DNA of 64,000 nucleotides, taken from positions 112,597 through 176,596 of the forward strand of contig JAZQKX010000029.1 of assembly GCA_045542355.1 (NCBI GenBank). The letters are read 5' to 3'. This document shows positions 8,092 through 16,633 of this stretch, piece by piece. The notes below the pieces were generated by a model. The model did no database searches. It saw nothing but the letters and a program-made list of their open reading frames with translations, and was not told the DNA's origin. The stretch comes from UMGS1532 sp045542355 (lineage in GTDB: Bacteria; Bacillota; Clostridia; Oscillospirales; Acutalibacteraceae). The translations under genes and the position numbers were made by a program. Numbering within the stretch: position 1 is the first letter of the stretch; each line of letters begins with the position of its first letter.

Positions 8092-8748
8092 GTGAGAATT
8101 AAAGCAGTATTTTTTGATATGGACGGAACTATAGTAAACTCCATGCTGGACCTTGCGGCATGTACAAACGCGGCAATGAATAAGCATGGATATCCCGCAA
8201 AACCTGCGGAGGACTATACAAAATTTGCAGGTAACGGAATCTATGTCATGATTCAACGTGCTCTTGCTCCCAACGAGGTAAGCGATCAAAAGCTCAAGGA
8301 AATCCGCGATGACTTTTTTGAGATTTATAAGGATAATTGCACCGTTAATACCACCGCCTACGAGGGCGTTCCTGAGCTGGTCTCCGATTTGAAGAAAAAG
8401 GGTATAAAGGTGGGTTGTATCACCAATAAAGTAGAGCCTATAGCATTTAAGATTATCGATCATTTCTTTGGTGGTATGGACGTGGTTTACGGTCAGGTGG
8501 ACGGTGTTCCCAATAAGCCCGACCCCTTGCTCACTCTTAAGGCTTTAAAAGAGCTTGATATCACCCCCGATGAATGTCTTTTTGTTGGAGACAGTGATGT
8601 GGATATGCAGACCGCCTGTAACAGCGGAGCCCACGGAGTAGGTGTGCTTTGGGGATTCCGTGATGAATCAGAACTCAGGGAAAACGGCGCGGAATACATA
8701 GTTAAAACTGCCAATGAAATATTGACAATTGTAGATACCCATGAATAA
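8092..8748 (+). CDS. HAD-family phosphatase, phosphoglycolate phosphatase-like
   Basis: A 218-residue haloacid dehalogenase-type hydrolase. Motif I is FFDMDGTIV (nucleophile Asp9, acid/base Asp11). A helical cap follows, then motif II in CITNK, a lysine in NKPDP, and motif IV GDSDVD. The order and length fit Gph/PgmB-type phosphatases acting on 2-phosphoglycolate or sugar phosphates; specificity cannot be read. The start is GTG 8092 behind GAGGTAT. Its last eight bases overlap the MFS gene, so the two are coupled. Confidence 0.88.
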   Translation: MRIKAVFFDMDGTIVNSMLDLAACTNAAMNKHGYPAKPAEDYTKFAGNGIYVMIQRALAPNEVSDQKLKEIRDDFFEIYKDNCTVNTTAYEGVPELVSDLKKKGIKVGCITNKVEPIAFKIIDHFFGGMDVVYGQVDGVPNKPDPLLTLKALKELDITPDECLFVGDSDVDMQTACNSGAHGVGVLWGFRDESELRENGAEYIVKTANEILTIVDTHE

Positions 8749-9970
8749 ATATAAAGGTACAATGCGCTACTGCTATGTATCATATATTGTACAGGCAATA
8801 GTAAACAATTTATTACCCCTGTTTTTTGTTATTTTCAGTGAACGGTTTGGCGTCGGCACTGTGAAGTTAGGGAGCCTCGTTCTTATAAATTTTGCTCTCC
8901 AGCTAATAACCGATATTGTTGCTTCAAAATTCGGTGACGGCTGGGGCTACCGTAAGGCTATGCTCTTTGCCCATGGCTTTTCTGCATTAGGGCTTGTGTT
9001 GGCGGCGATACTTCCATTTTTATTCGGGGATGCATTTTGGGGTCTGGTTGTTGCAACATTTTTCTCGGCAATCGGAGGCGGACTCATAGAGGTTATGGTA
9101 AGCCCTCTTATGGATTCTCTCCAGCTTATGCAAAAAAGTTCTGCCATGAGCTTTCTTCATTCCTTTTATTGCTGGGGACAGGTCGCCGTTGTGCTTATTA
9201 CCACCCTGCTCATAAAAATAATAGGGGAGCAGTATTGGTTTATTTTCCCTCCGCTTTGGGCGCTTATTCCCTTTGTAAATATGTTCATGTTTATCAAAAC
9301 ACCTCTGCCCGAAACAATAAGAGACGAGGAGCGAACACCTCTTGGTGAGCTGTTCAAAAAACCCACATTTATCCTTATGCTGATGATCATGGTTTGCGCG
9401 GGTGCGTCAGAGCTTTCCATGGCTCAGTGGGCATCCTTCTTTGCTGAAAAAGGCTTGGGTGTTTCCAAGGTTATGGGAGACCTTTTAGGACCCTGTGCCT
9501 TTGCGGTGTTTATGGGCGTTGCCCGTATGATACACGGTGTTTTCGGAGAAAAGCTTTCGCTTAAAAAGTCTATAATATTTTCGGCATCATTAGGTGTGAT
9601 TTGCTACGCTCTTGCGGGGCTTTCCCTAAATTCGATACTCGCTCTTTCGGGCTGTGCAATCTGTGGATTTTCCGTGGGTATAATGTGGCCCGGAACGCTC
9701 AGCCTTGCTTCTCAGCATTTTACTAAGGGAGGCACCGCCATGTTCGGGATTTTGGCAATGGCGGGTGACCTTGGCTGTGCGACCGGACCTTGGCTCACGG
9801 GCTTTGTGGCTGAGGTTTCGGAAAAAAGCAAATTCATTGCAGAAAGCGCCCTGAAAACAGGTCTTGACACGGAACAGTTGGCTATTAAATTCGGCTTATT
9901 TGCGGGTATAATATTCCCGCTGTTTATGGTTATTTCTTTGATTATTAATAAAAAGGGTGAAGTGAAATGA
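8741..9970 (+). CDS. major facilitator superfamily transporter
   Basis: A 409-residue inner-membrane permease with about 12 transmembrane helices. The loop GDGWGYRKAM between helices 2 and 3 is a variant of the MFS motif A (GxLaDrxGrr). Overall it resembles the sugar-transporting FucP-like branch. A phosphorylated-sugar phosphatase and an epimerase upstream are compatible with a carbohydrate substrate, but this is context, not proof. It overlaps the HAD gene by 8 bases and the deaminase by 4 (ATGA), so all are one transcription unit. Confidence 0.88.
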   Translation: MNKYKGTMRYCYVSYIVQAIVNNLLPLFFVIFSERFGVGTVKLGSLVLINFALQLITDIVASKFGDGWGYRKAMLFAHGFSALGLVLAAILPFLFGDAFWGLVVATFFSAIGGGLIEVMVSPLMDSLQLMQKSSAMSFLHSFYCWGQVAVVLITTLLIKIIGEQYWFIFPPLWALIPFVNMFMFIKTPLPETIRDEERTPLGELFKKPTFILMLMIMVCAGASELSMAQWASFFAEKGLGVSKVMGDLLGPCAFAVFMGVARMIHGVFGEKLSLKKSIIFSASLGVICYALAGLSLNSILALSGCAICGFSVGIMWPGTLSLASQHFTKGGTAMFGILAMAGDLGCATGPWLTGFVAEVSEKSKFIAESALKTGLDTEQLAIKFGLFAGIIFPLFMVISLIINKKGEVK

Positions 9971-10446
9971 AAAGAGAAAATTATATAAGCTGGGATGCGT
10001 ATTTTATGGGAATTGCCATACTTTCCGCCCATCGCAGTAAGGACCCCGGCACTCAGGTTGGCGCCTGTATAGTAAGCCCTACCAACAGAATTCTGTCGGT
10101 GGGCTACAACGGTATGCCCTCGGGCTGTTCCGACGATAAATACCCTTGGGACAGAGAGGGCGCTCCTCTTGCCACAAAATATCTCTTTGTATGCCATGCC
10201 GAGCTTAACGCGATACTCAACTACCGCGGTGGCTCTTTAGAGGGAAGCCGTGTGTACACAACTCTTTTCCCTTGTAACGAATGCGCCAAGGCTCTCATCC
10301 AGTCGGGCGTTAAAGAGATAATTTATATGCAGGATAAATACGCCGACACCGACTCGGTTATTGCCTCTAAAAAGATGATGGATTCTGCAGGAGTGACCTA
10401 CCGTCTTTACGAGCCTGACGAAAAAGAAATTACCCTCGCGCTGTAA
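9967..10446 (+). CDS. deoxycytidylate deaminase family protein (ComEB-like)
   Basis: A 159-residue zinc-dependent deaminase that would convert dCMP to dUMP for thymidylate synthesis. The zinc and catalytic motif is CHAELNAI (His/Glu at about 76-78), with the second half PCNECAK carrying the two zinc cysteines. ATG at 9967 overlaps the MFS stop (ATGA). A nucleotide enzyme in this run agrees with pyrR two genes downstream. Late-competence ComEB belongs to the same family, but no competence genes are near. Confidence 0.92.
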   Translation: MKRENYISWDAYFMGIAILSAHRSKDPGTQVGACIVSPTNRILSVGYNGMPSGCSDDKYPWDREGAPLATKYLFVCHAELNAILNYRGGSLEGSRVYTTLFPCNECAKALIQSGVKEIIYMQDKYADTDSVIASKKMMDSAGVTYRLYEPDEKEITLAL

Positions 10447-10447
10447 G

Positions 10448-11524
10448 ATGAATTTCGATTTAGATTTTGGTGAGTTTATATACCACCGTCTGCAAAGAGA
10501 AACCCACCCAATAGTTATCTACGGAACGGGCAACGGCGCCGAAAAGCTTATATATAATTTGAATGAATATAACATACCTGTTGCGGGTATTTTTGTGAGT
10601 GATGATTTTGCCCGTGAACGAAGCTTTTGCGGTTACAAGGTAAGCACCTATGCTTCGCTTAAATCGGAACTGGGAGAGCTCACAGTTCTTTTGGGCTTTG
10701 CCACCGACCGAGAGGAAATGTTGGCGAAAATAAAAGAGCTGTCGAGGGAAACCGACGGCAGACTTTTTGTACCCGAGGTGCCTGTTTTCGGCAATGATAT
10801 TTTCACCCCCCAGCGGTTAAGTAACAGGCTGGAAGATATCAAAAAGTTATATGACATACTGGCTGACGAACAGTCTCGGCGCACCCTCCAAGGTTTGTTA
10901 ACATTCAAAATTACCGCCGACCCTGAGGAGCTTTATGCGATAGAAACCTCTCGTGACGAGCTTTATAACAGTGTTATCCGCCCAAAAGAGGGGGATGTTT
11001 TTGTAGACGCAGGTGCTTATAACGGTGACACCGCCGAGGAATTTATGCGCTATTGCCCGAATTTTGGAAAAATTTTTGCAATAGAGCCTGCCCCGATAAA
11101 TTTCCGAAAGCTGTCTGAAAACGCAAACCTGACTGGTGACCCGCGAATAAAGCTTAGTAACTGCGCTGTAGGGAACAAAGAGGGAAGTGTCAGATTTAGC
11201 GACAAGGGCGGCAGAAGCCCTTATATCAGCGAGAACGGTAAAATCACCGTTAGCGTCAACACCCTTGATGACCTGATTAACCAGCCCCCGAACATCGTAA
11301 AATTTGATGTAGAGGGCTCCGAAAAAGAAGCCATAGAGGGCGCAAAAGGGCTTATTGAAAAATACGCCCCGAAACTTATGATAAGTGTCTATCACAAAAC
11401 CGATGATTTTATAGATATACCCCTTATGATTCATGAGCTACGATCGGACTATAAGCTGTATCTTAGACATCATCCATATCTTCCCTCATGGGAGACTAAT
11501 TTATATGCAATTTGTGACAAATAA
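10448..11524 (+). CDS. FkbM-family SAM-dependent methyltransferase with N-terminal nucleotide-binding domain
   Basis: A 358-residue, two-part protein. Residues about 18-110 look like a Rossmann-type sensor domain (VIYGTGNGAEKLIYNL, then a VFVSDDF-like strand), as seen in front of sugar-modifying enzymes. Residues about 175-350 are an FkbM methyltransferase: VFVDAGAYNGDTAEEF is the SAM-binding motif I, IFAIEPAP motif II, and VKFDVEGSEKEAIEGA the family hallmark. FkbM enzymes O-methylate sugars or polyketides. It begins two bases after the deaminase stop, so it belongs to the same operon. The substrate is unknown. Confidence 0.85.
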   Translation: MNFDLDFGEFIYHRLQRETHPIVIYGTGNGAEKLIYNLNEYNIPVAGIFVSDDFARERSFCGYKVSTYASLKSELGELTVLLGFATDREEMLAKIKELSRETDGRLFVPEVPVFGNDIFTPQRLSNRLEDIKKLYDILADEQSRRTLQGLLTFKITADPEELYAIETSRDELYNSVIRPKEGDVFVDAGAYNGDTAEEFMRYCPNFGKIFAIEPAPINFRKLSENANLTGDPRIKLSNCAVGNKEGSVRFSDKGGRSPYISENGKITVSVNTLDDLINQPPNIVKFDVEGSEKEAIEGAKGLIEKYAPKLMISVYHKTDDFIDIPLMIHELRSDYKLYLRHHPYLPSWETNLYAICDK

Positions 11525-11563
11525 AGCGACAGAAATCTCAATGAAAACAAAGGAGAAAACGCC

Positions 11564-12094
11564 TTGAAATTCAGATCGGATTTAATGGACGAAGCCGCGG
11601 TAAAGAGGGCTTTAAACCGAATTTCCCATGAGATAATTGAACGAAATGAGGGTGCGGATAATATCTGCATAGTGGGTATCATGCGCCGAGGGGTTGCCTT
11701 GGGAGAAATCATCGCCGAAAAACTGGGGGAAATGGGACTCCGTATTGAGTTTGGATTGCTGGATGTCTCTATGTATAGAGACGATCTTTCCGCCACAACT
11801 TCGGGGGAAACCAGCAGGACCGAAATCAAATTCGATATAACGGGAAAAACCGTCATAATGGTGGACGATGTGCTTTGCACAGGCAGAACAGCCCGCGCCG
11901 CCATGGATGCCCTTATTTCCATGGGTCGCCCATCAAAAATTCAACTTGCCGTTCTGATTGACAGGGGACACAGAGAGCTTCCCATCCGCGCCGATTATGT
12001 GGGTAAAAATATACCTACATCACGGCAAGAGATAGTAGAGGTTCTTATACCACCCTACGACAATTCCTGCGGTGTTAAGCTATACGAAAACTGA
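11564..12094 (+). CDS. pyrR: bifunctional pyr operon regulator / uracil phosphoribosyltransferase
   Basis: A 176-residue PRTase-fold protein matching PyrR over its length: the HEIIERN segment, GIMRRG, the PRPP-binding loop [17 protein letters not shown] (about 99-115) and the PyrR-specific [23 protein letters not shown]. PyrR binds UMP-charged attenuators in pyr mRNAs and also makes UMP from uracil and PRPP. The start is TTG 11564 behind AAAGGAGA; no in-frame ATG precedes it. I found no PyrR-type attenuator upstream and no pyr biosynthetic genes nearby, so its targets are elsewhere. Confidence 0.93.
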   Translation: [176 protein letters not shown]

Positions 12095-12116
12095 CAAGAT
12101 TTTTTTAAATTCAACA

Positions 12117-12186
12117 AACCGTATGTGTTCCGATTTTTTGAAGAAGTATTTTTGCGATATTGGTGTGCGTACGGTTCGCATTTTTT
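12117..12186 (+). terminator. possible terminator after pyrR
   Basis: A 10-bp stem with wobble pairs (12117-12126 / 12167-12176) closes a large loop, followed by CGCATTTTTT. A shorter TGCG/CGCA hairpin sits directly before the T-run. The stretch 12187-12371 is AT-rich, with no gene or recognisable site. Confidence 0.45.
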
Positions 12187-12371
12187 ATAATTTTCAAAAC
12201 AATGAACCGATAATCTGCAGCTGATAAAAAATTATAATGCAAAATGTTGAATTACCGCTTGTTTAGGCGGTAAAAAACGCGGGAAAATTTAGGCAAAATT
12301 ACCATATAATTCTTTTATTTTTTTACATTGTGATTGAAAAAAATAAAAAAACAGCAATAGAGATAAAAAAA

Positions 12372-12400
12372 TTGACTGCATTCCTATTTTGTATTATTAT
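12372..12400 (+). promoter_or_regulatory. promoter of the solute-binding lipoprotein gene
   Basis: TTGACT (12372-12377), 17 bases, TATTAT (12395-12400). The untranslated leader is about 130 bases long and contains a small CTGCC/GGCAG hairpin near 12431-12449, but no terminator, so no attenuator is evident. Confidence 0.65.
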
Positions 12401-12536
12401 ATATACAGCTAATTTTACGCTTTTCAAGTCTGCCTCCATAGGGGCAGAGCTCAAAAAGAACGGTGGGTGATACGGTTACATTTGTGCAACTATGGTGAAA
12501 AATATTTAACATAAAAATTATTTGGAGGTAAATAAA

Positions 12537-14174
12537 ATGTTAAAAAAATGTTTAGCAATGCTTGTTGTATTAACAATGGTTTTTGCTCTGGCTGCATGTG
12601 GCGGCGAGAACACTACTGATACCTCAAGCGCAAGTGGCGTAAATGCCGATGTAGAAAGTGTTATCGGTCAGGATGAAACAGAATCTAAGGCTGACGAAAA
12701 AGATAACACATCTAAGGATGAAGGTTCCAAGGTTGAATCAACAGGTTCTGAAACCGAATCCAAGACAGAAAGCGAAACCGCTTCCACAGGTTTGACTCTT
12801 TCCACAAACTCTAAGGTGGGTGGTACCACTAACAACCAGCAGGGCACCACATCCAACGGTGCTACCAACCAGTCTACCGACAAGAACGTAACCGCTGCAT
12901 ACAAAAACCTCAAGGTTAAGTCAGGCAAGAGTGTTACTGAAGGTCTCAATTTTGGCGGCAAGACCTTCACAATGGCAATCACCGAAGAGGGTCAGTACCA
13001 AACTCAGTCCTTCAAGCGCACCATTACAGCCTTCGAAAAGAAATACAACTGTAAAATTAAGACAGTAGAGTATTCTTTCACCGAGTACAATAAGCAGGTT
13101 TATCAGGCAATTTCTGCAGGTAACGCTCCCGAAATCTGCTATGCCCATGGTTCTATGTTCCCCGGTTGCGCCATAGACGGTCTTTACAATGACCTTTCTA
13201 AATACATCGTCAAAGATGACCTTATGGACGACAACAACCCTACCGCAGGCGGTATCGACCTTGCCAAAACCTCTTACTTCGTATATAAAGACAAGATGTA
13301 TGGTCTTTGTAACTATGAATCTTGCTTCCCCATTGTAATTTACTACAACAAGGTTGCTATGGCTGATGCCGGTTACTCAGGCAACAAGGACCCCAGAAAA
13401 TTAGCGGAGTCTGGTAGATGGACCTGGCAGACCCTTCTTCAGATGGGCAGAAAGCTCACCGATAAATCCAGCGATGTATATGCTCTTTCAAACGGTTTCT
13501 CTTCCAGAAGCATCATGCTTTCCTACGGCGCTCCTTTTGCGACAGTTAACGAAGGTGTTTATAAGCAGAACGTTACTTCCGAGGGATATATTGCAGGTCT
13601 TGAGCTTATCAAGGAAATGTTCTGCGGTGCAAATGCTATTGCAGAGCCCAGAAGAGGAGATAACGACGGTCAGTACCCCTACAACACCTACGACAGATTG
13701 TTAAAGGGTAAGACCTATATGTTCACAGAGGAAACCTCCAAGTATCTCGACATGGCTGAGGCCGTTGTCAACTCAACACCTTTCCAGCGTAGCAAGAGCA
13801 ACATCGGAGTAACTACAATGCCCTTAGGCTCAACCAATACCAAGAAGCTTTACCCCACAGGTTGGCTCACTGCTGTTTGCTCAGGTAAGGGTACCGACGA
13901 AAGAGTTGCAGTAGCTTGGGAGATTTTCCGTTCTTCCTATGTTGACCCCACCACAGATAAAAACGCTTTCAGCACTGAAGACCAGAAGTTTGTTGACGGT
14001 CTTCTCGCAGGTGGTATCTGCTGTGAGGTTGGTAACTTCAAAACCTCATCAGAGGATGCACAGGTTCTTATGAGAGTTGTTGCACAGGAAGTCACTCAAG
14101 GCGCTGATATTTCTCAGAAAATCACTCAGGTTAAAGACCAGATAACCGCTTGTATTAAAGCAACTGTAAAATAA
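12537..14174 (+). CDS. extracellular solute-binding lipoprotein (SBP family 1-like)
   Basis: A 545-residue secreted lipoprotein. Residues 1-20 are a signal peptide ending in lipobox LAAC, with Cys21 to be lipidated. Residues about 22-118 are a low-complexity Ser/Thr/Glu linker. The rest (from about 125) is a periplasmic-binding-protein fold of the type that delivers oligosaccharides to ABC permeases (FEKKYNCKIKTVEYSFTEYNKQVYQAISAGNAPEI region). The start is ATG 12537, eight bases after TTGGAGGT. No permease or ATPase gene follows. Instead come a glycosidase-like protein and a giant wall protein, so this may be an orphan receptor or capture protein rather than part of a local importer. Confidence 0.9.
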   Translation: MLKKCLAMLVVLTMVFALAACGGENTTDTSSASGVNADVESVIGQDETESKADEKDNTSKDEGSKVESTGSETESKTESETASTGLTLSTNSKVGGTTNNQQGTTSNGATNQSTDKNVTAAYKNLKVKSGKSVTEGLNFGGKTFTMAITEEGQYQTQSFKRTITAFEKKYNCKIKTVEYSFTEYNKQVYQAISAGNAPEICYAHGSMFPGCAIDGLYNDLSKYIVKDDLMDDNNPTAGGIDLAKTSYFVYKDKMYGLCNYESCFPIVIYYNKVAMADAGYSGNKDPRKLAESGRWTWQTLLQMGRKLTDKSSDVYALSNGFSSRSIMLSYGAPFATVNEGVYKQNVTSEGYIAGLELIKEMFCGANAIAEPRRGDNDGQYPYNTYDRLLKGKTYMFTEETSKYLDMAEAVVNSTPFQRSKSNIGVTTMPLGSTNTKKLYPTGWLTAVCSGKGTDERVAVAWEIFRSSYVDPTTDKNAFSTEDQKFVDGLLAGGICCEVGNFKTSSEDAQVLMRVVAQEVTQGADISQKITQVKDQITACIKATVK

Positions 14175-14189
14175 TTAATCTAAATCAAA

Positions 14190-14225
14190 AAGGACACGCG
14201 GCGGATTTCAGCCGTGTGCCCTTTT
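14190..14225 (+). terminator. weak stem-loop between the binding protein and the glycosidase-like gene
   Basis: A 13-bp stem with one mismatch (14190-14202 / 14211-14223) followed by only four T. It may terminate partly or protect the upstream mRNA, giving a higher level of the binding protein. Confidence 0.55.
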
Positions 14226-14264
14226 GGAATTAAAATCCAAATACTCACCGAAAGGAGTATTGAA

Positions 14265-16616
14265 ATGAGCAAAAAAATCATGTGTATCATGAGTTTGCTT
14301 TTGGCATTATGCATAGCGGTTTCTCTTGCTTTCTGCCAGAAGACAGAGAAAAAACCTGCAGACCAAACAAGCTCAACCAGCAGCGTTGCGGACGATACGG
14401 TGGATTCCTCCGTTCCCGACGATGTTGAGGATGATCTCTATGATGATATAGGCGACATCGGTGAAGGTTTCGCTAATGCAGTGCGCCCTGTAACCGACGA
14501 CGCCATAAGCGTGGGAATCAAATTGGCATATGTTCCCGCCGAGGAAAAAGACCCCTTAGAAGATGAGGCTATTGAGGGTATTGAAGGCGAGGAAGAGGAT
14601 TGGATAGTCGAGGATGATATAGTAGACGACTTCACCTACGAACTTCTCATCCAACCCTATGGCACACTGGCTGTAAAAGGAAATAAAAGAGAAATCAACA
14701 TCAACAACGCAAAGGATGGAATAATCTTTACTGGCTTTACGGGAATTAGCACCAATATATATCCTACTCAAACTACACTTATGAGTCAACGTAATACATA
14801 TAGCAAGGAGACTAGCTCTAAGAAAGAAATCCTTGGAGACAGAGAAGCCTTTGTTGAGATTAGCGCAGACCGTTTTAATAACGCCAAGGCAACCTATGCA
14901 CGTTCCTGGTTCCAGATTGACTGGATGATGACTAACGAATGCGAAGAACAAGGGCTTAATTACGAAGACTATGATAAAAATTGGGAAAAGAACCCAGACT
15001 ATGTAAACTATTATAACGGCGTTTACGATTTTAAAAATGAATATATGCAGTCCTGCGTAGACTATTGGTCTATGCTGGAAGATGCAGGCACTGAGATTTA
15101 TCTTGCTTTCGGTTGGAAAATTGCCACTCGAATTCAAGGTTGGTTTTCCAATGATATGCGATATCCTCGTGAGTCAGCACCTCGTAATCTTGATGCCTAT
15201 GCAGATGCCGCGGTAGCTCTCTACAAATATGTAAGAGAAGATGTTGGTCTCACCAATTTCAACATTCTTTCTTTCTACAACGAGCCTGGTAAGTTTTCTG
15301 AAGGTTCTACTATCTTCAATGATTTCTGTGTATCAGGTGACAAGCGTATTTGGTGGATGAATATGGTTATAAAATGCCGAGAGGCTTTTGATAAAAACGG
15401 CCTCGAGGATGTAACTATAGCTTCAGCCGACCATTCAGGCACAATGATGACTAATGACGACAGTTATGTTACTGTATACCTTAATAATACTATTCCTGAC
15501 TTGGTTGATATGTGGAGTTTCCACATTTACCCAGGAGATGTTGGTTTGATCGCCGATGGCTACGACGCTCAGTATGAAACCCTCTGTCACACTATGAGAT
15601 ATCTTTCTACTCTATATGGCGAAGATACCTATATTACCGAATACTATAGTTCTGTCTTAAACGGTGAAGAAACAAAAGACAAATACAGATGGAGCCTCCA
15701 TGGTTGGGATTGCTCACACGCAGCATTTTTGATTGCCGCCGCTAACAACGGCATTCAGGGTAATTTCAGCTGGGGCTTTACAGGAGGTTACCTTTGCGAC
15801 CCGATGGCGTTCGATCCTGCAAACGGTCTTGCTGCTGCCTGGAGTTCACCGCGTTCCAAAGAAACAGTAGAAAATGTTCAGCATAATTTCTATGAAGTCT
15901 CTCTTATGAACAACTACATTCCAAAGAATGCTAATGTTCATAACATCGAGTGGTCAGGCGACGATATCCGTGCTTCCGCATTCACTTCACCTGACGGTAA
16001 GGATTTTTCACTTGTTGTTGAGGCGGCGGAAAGATCAACCGATAAGAAAATAGAGGTTAATCTTTCTAAGAGTCTTGGTGGCAAGGATATAAATGTGTAC
16101 TACTACGACTTCGACACCAAATGCACATCAAACGCAATTATCCCAACTCTCTATCGCACCATTAAAAATGTAAAAACAAACTTTAGCTATAATGAAATTG
16201 ACGGTGACTACGGCGTGTACATCTTCACAACCATCAAACCCGTCAAGCAAATTGCACTTTTCAATCCTCAAGATTCAAGCAAAGATGCTGTTTATAACTT
16301 TGTATCTGCAGGGGGAGAGGTTTCTATTAAGCCTCAATTTATTGATTTTAATGCAACACCCAGCGCAGATAATGTAATCTGGGAAATTAAGAGATATAGC
16401 TGCGCCCCCAAAGGCGAAGACCCCAAAACTGCAGAGAAGAGCGTGAGTCTCCATAAAATCACCGACGAATTAGGTGATTTGACCGTTGCTGCAGATGGCA
16501 CAGTTACCTATAAAGCTTTGGATGATGCTAAGAGCGGCGACATAATAGCCATAAGATGCACCCTCAAGTCCGATAAGGATGTATGGAGCACAGCTATTAT
16601 CCAAGTTAACAACTAA
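14265..16616 (+). CDS. secreted clan GH-A-like glycoside hydrolase
   Basis: A 783-residue exported protein. The N-terminal signal (about 1-24) ends in SLAFCQ, a poor lipobox (Phe at -1), so lipidation is uncertain. An acidic Asp/Glu-rich linker covers about 25-125. Residues about 130-600 form a (beta/alpha)8-type barrel. FYNEPG places the likely acid/base Glu340 after Asn as in clan GH-A, and YITEYY supplies the probable nucleophile Glu459; closest in style are GH30/GH39. A beta-sandwich-like C-terminal part (about 600-783) follows. ATG 14265 has AAAGGAG upstream. The flanking binding protein and giant wall protein suggest action on a polysaccharide at the cell surface. The substrate is unknown. 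Confidence 0.75.
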   Translation: MSKKIMCIMSLLLALCIAVSLAFCQKTEKKPADQTSSTSSVADDTVDSSVPDDVEDDLYDDIGDIGEGFANAVRPVTDDAISVGIKLAYVPAEEKDPLEDEAIEGIEGEEEDWIVEDDIVDDFTYELLIQPYGTLAVKGNKREININNAKDGIIFTGFTGISTNIYPTQTTLMSQRNTYSKETSSKKEILGDREAFVEISADRFNNAKATYARSWFQIDWMMTNECEEQGLNYEDYDKNWEKNPDYVNYYNGVYDFKNEYMQSCVDYWSMLEDAGTEIYLAFGWKIATRIQGWFSNDMRYPRESAPRNLDAYADAAVALYKYVREDVGLTNFNILSFYNEPGKFSEGSTIFNDFCVSGDKRIWWMNMVIKCREAFDKNGLEDVTIASADHSGTMMTNDDSYVTVYLNNTIPDLVDMWSFHIYPGDVGLIADGYDAQYETLCHTMRYLSTLYGEDTYITEYYSSVLNGEETKDKYRWSLHGWDCSHAAFLIAAANNGIQGNFSWGFTGGYLCDPMAFDPANGLAAAWSSPRSKETVENVQHNFYEVSLMNNYIPKNANVHNIEWSGDDIRASAFTSPDGKDFSLVVEAAERSTDKKIEVNLSKSLGGKDINVYYYDFDTKCTSNAIIPTLYRTIKNVKTNFSYNEIDGDYGVYIFTTIKPVKQIALFNPQDSSKDAVYNFVSAGGEVSIKPQFIDFNATPSADNVIWEIKRYSCAPKGEDPKTAEKSVSLHKITDELGDLTVAADGTVTYKALDDAKSGDIIAIRCTLKSDKDVWSTAIIQVNN

Positions 16617-16633
16617 CGAAAGGAGTAGATAGT

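Noticed and set aside
11521..11563. PyrR-type attenuator or T-box before pyrR
   Set aside because: The gap is only 39 bases, with no terminator or conserved binding loop.
12101..12190. Third copy of the structured leader RNA
   Set aside because: The terminator end is similar (TTTTT, GTGCGT, CGCATTTTTT), but there is no P1/P2 or apical GGTA hairpin, and the next gene is 350 bases away.
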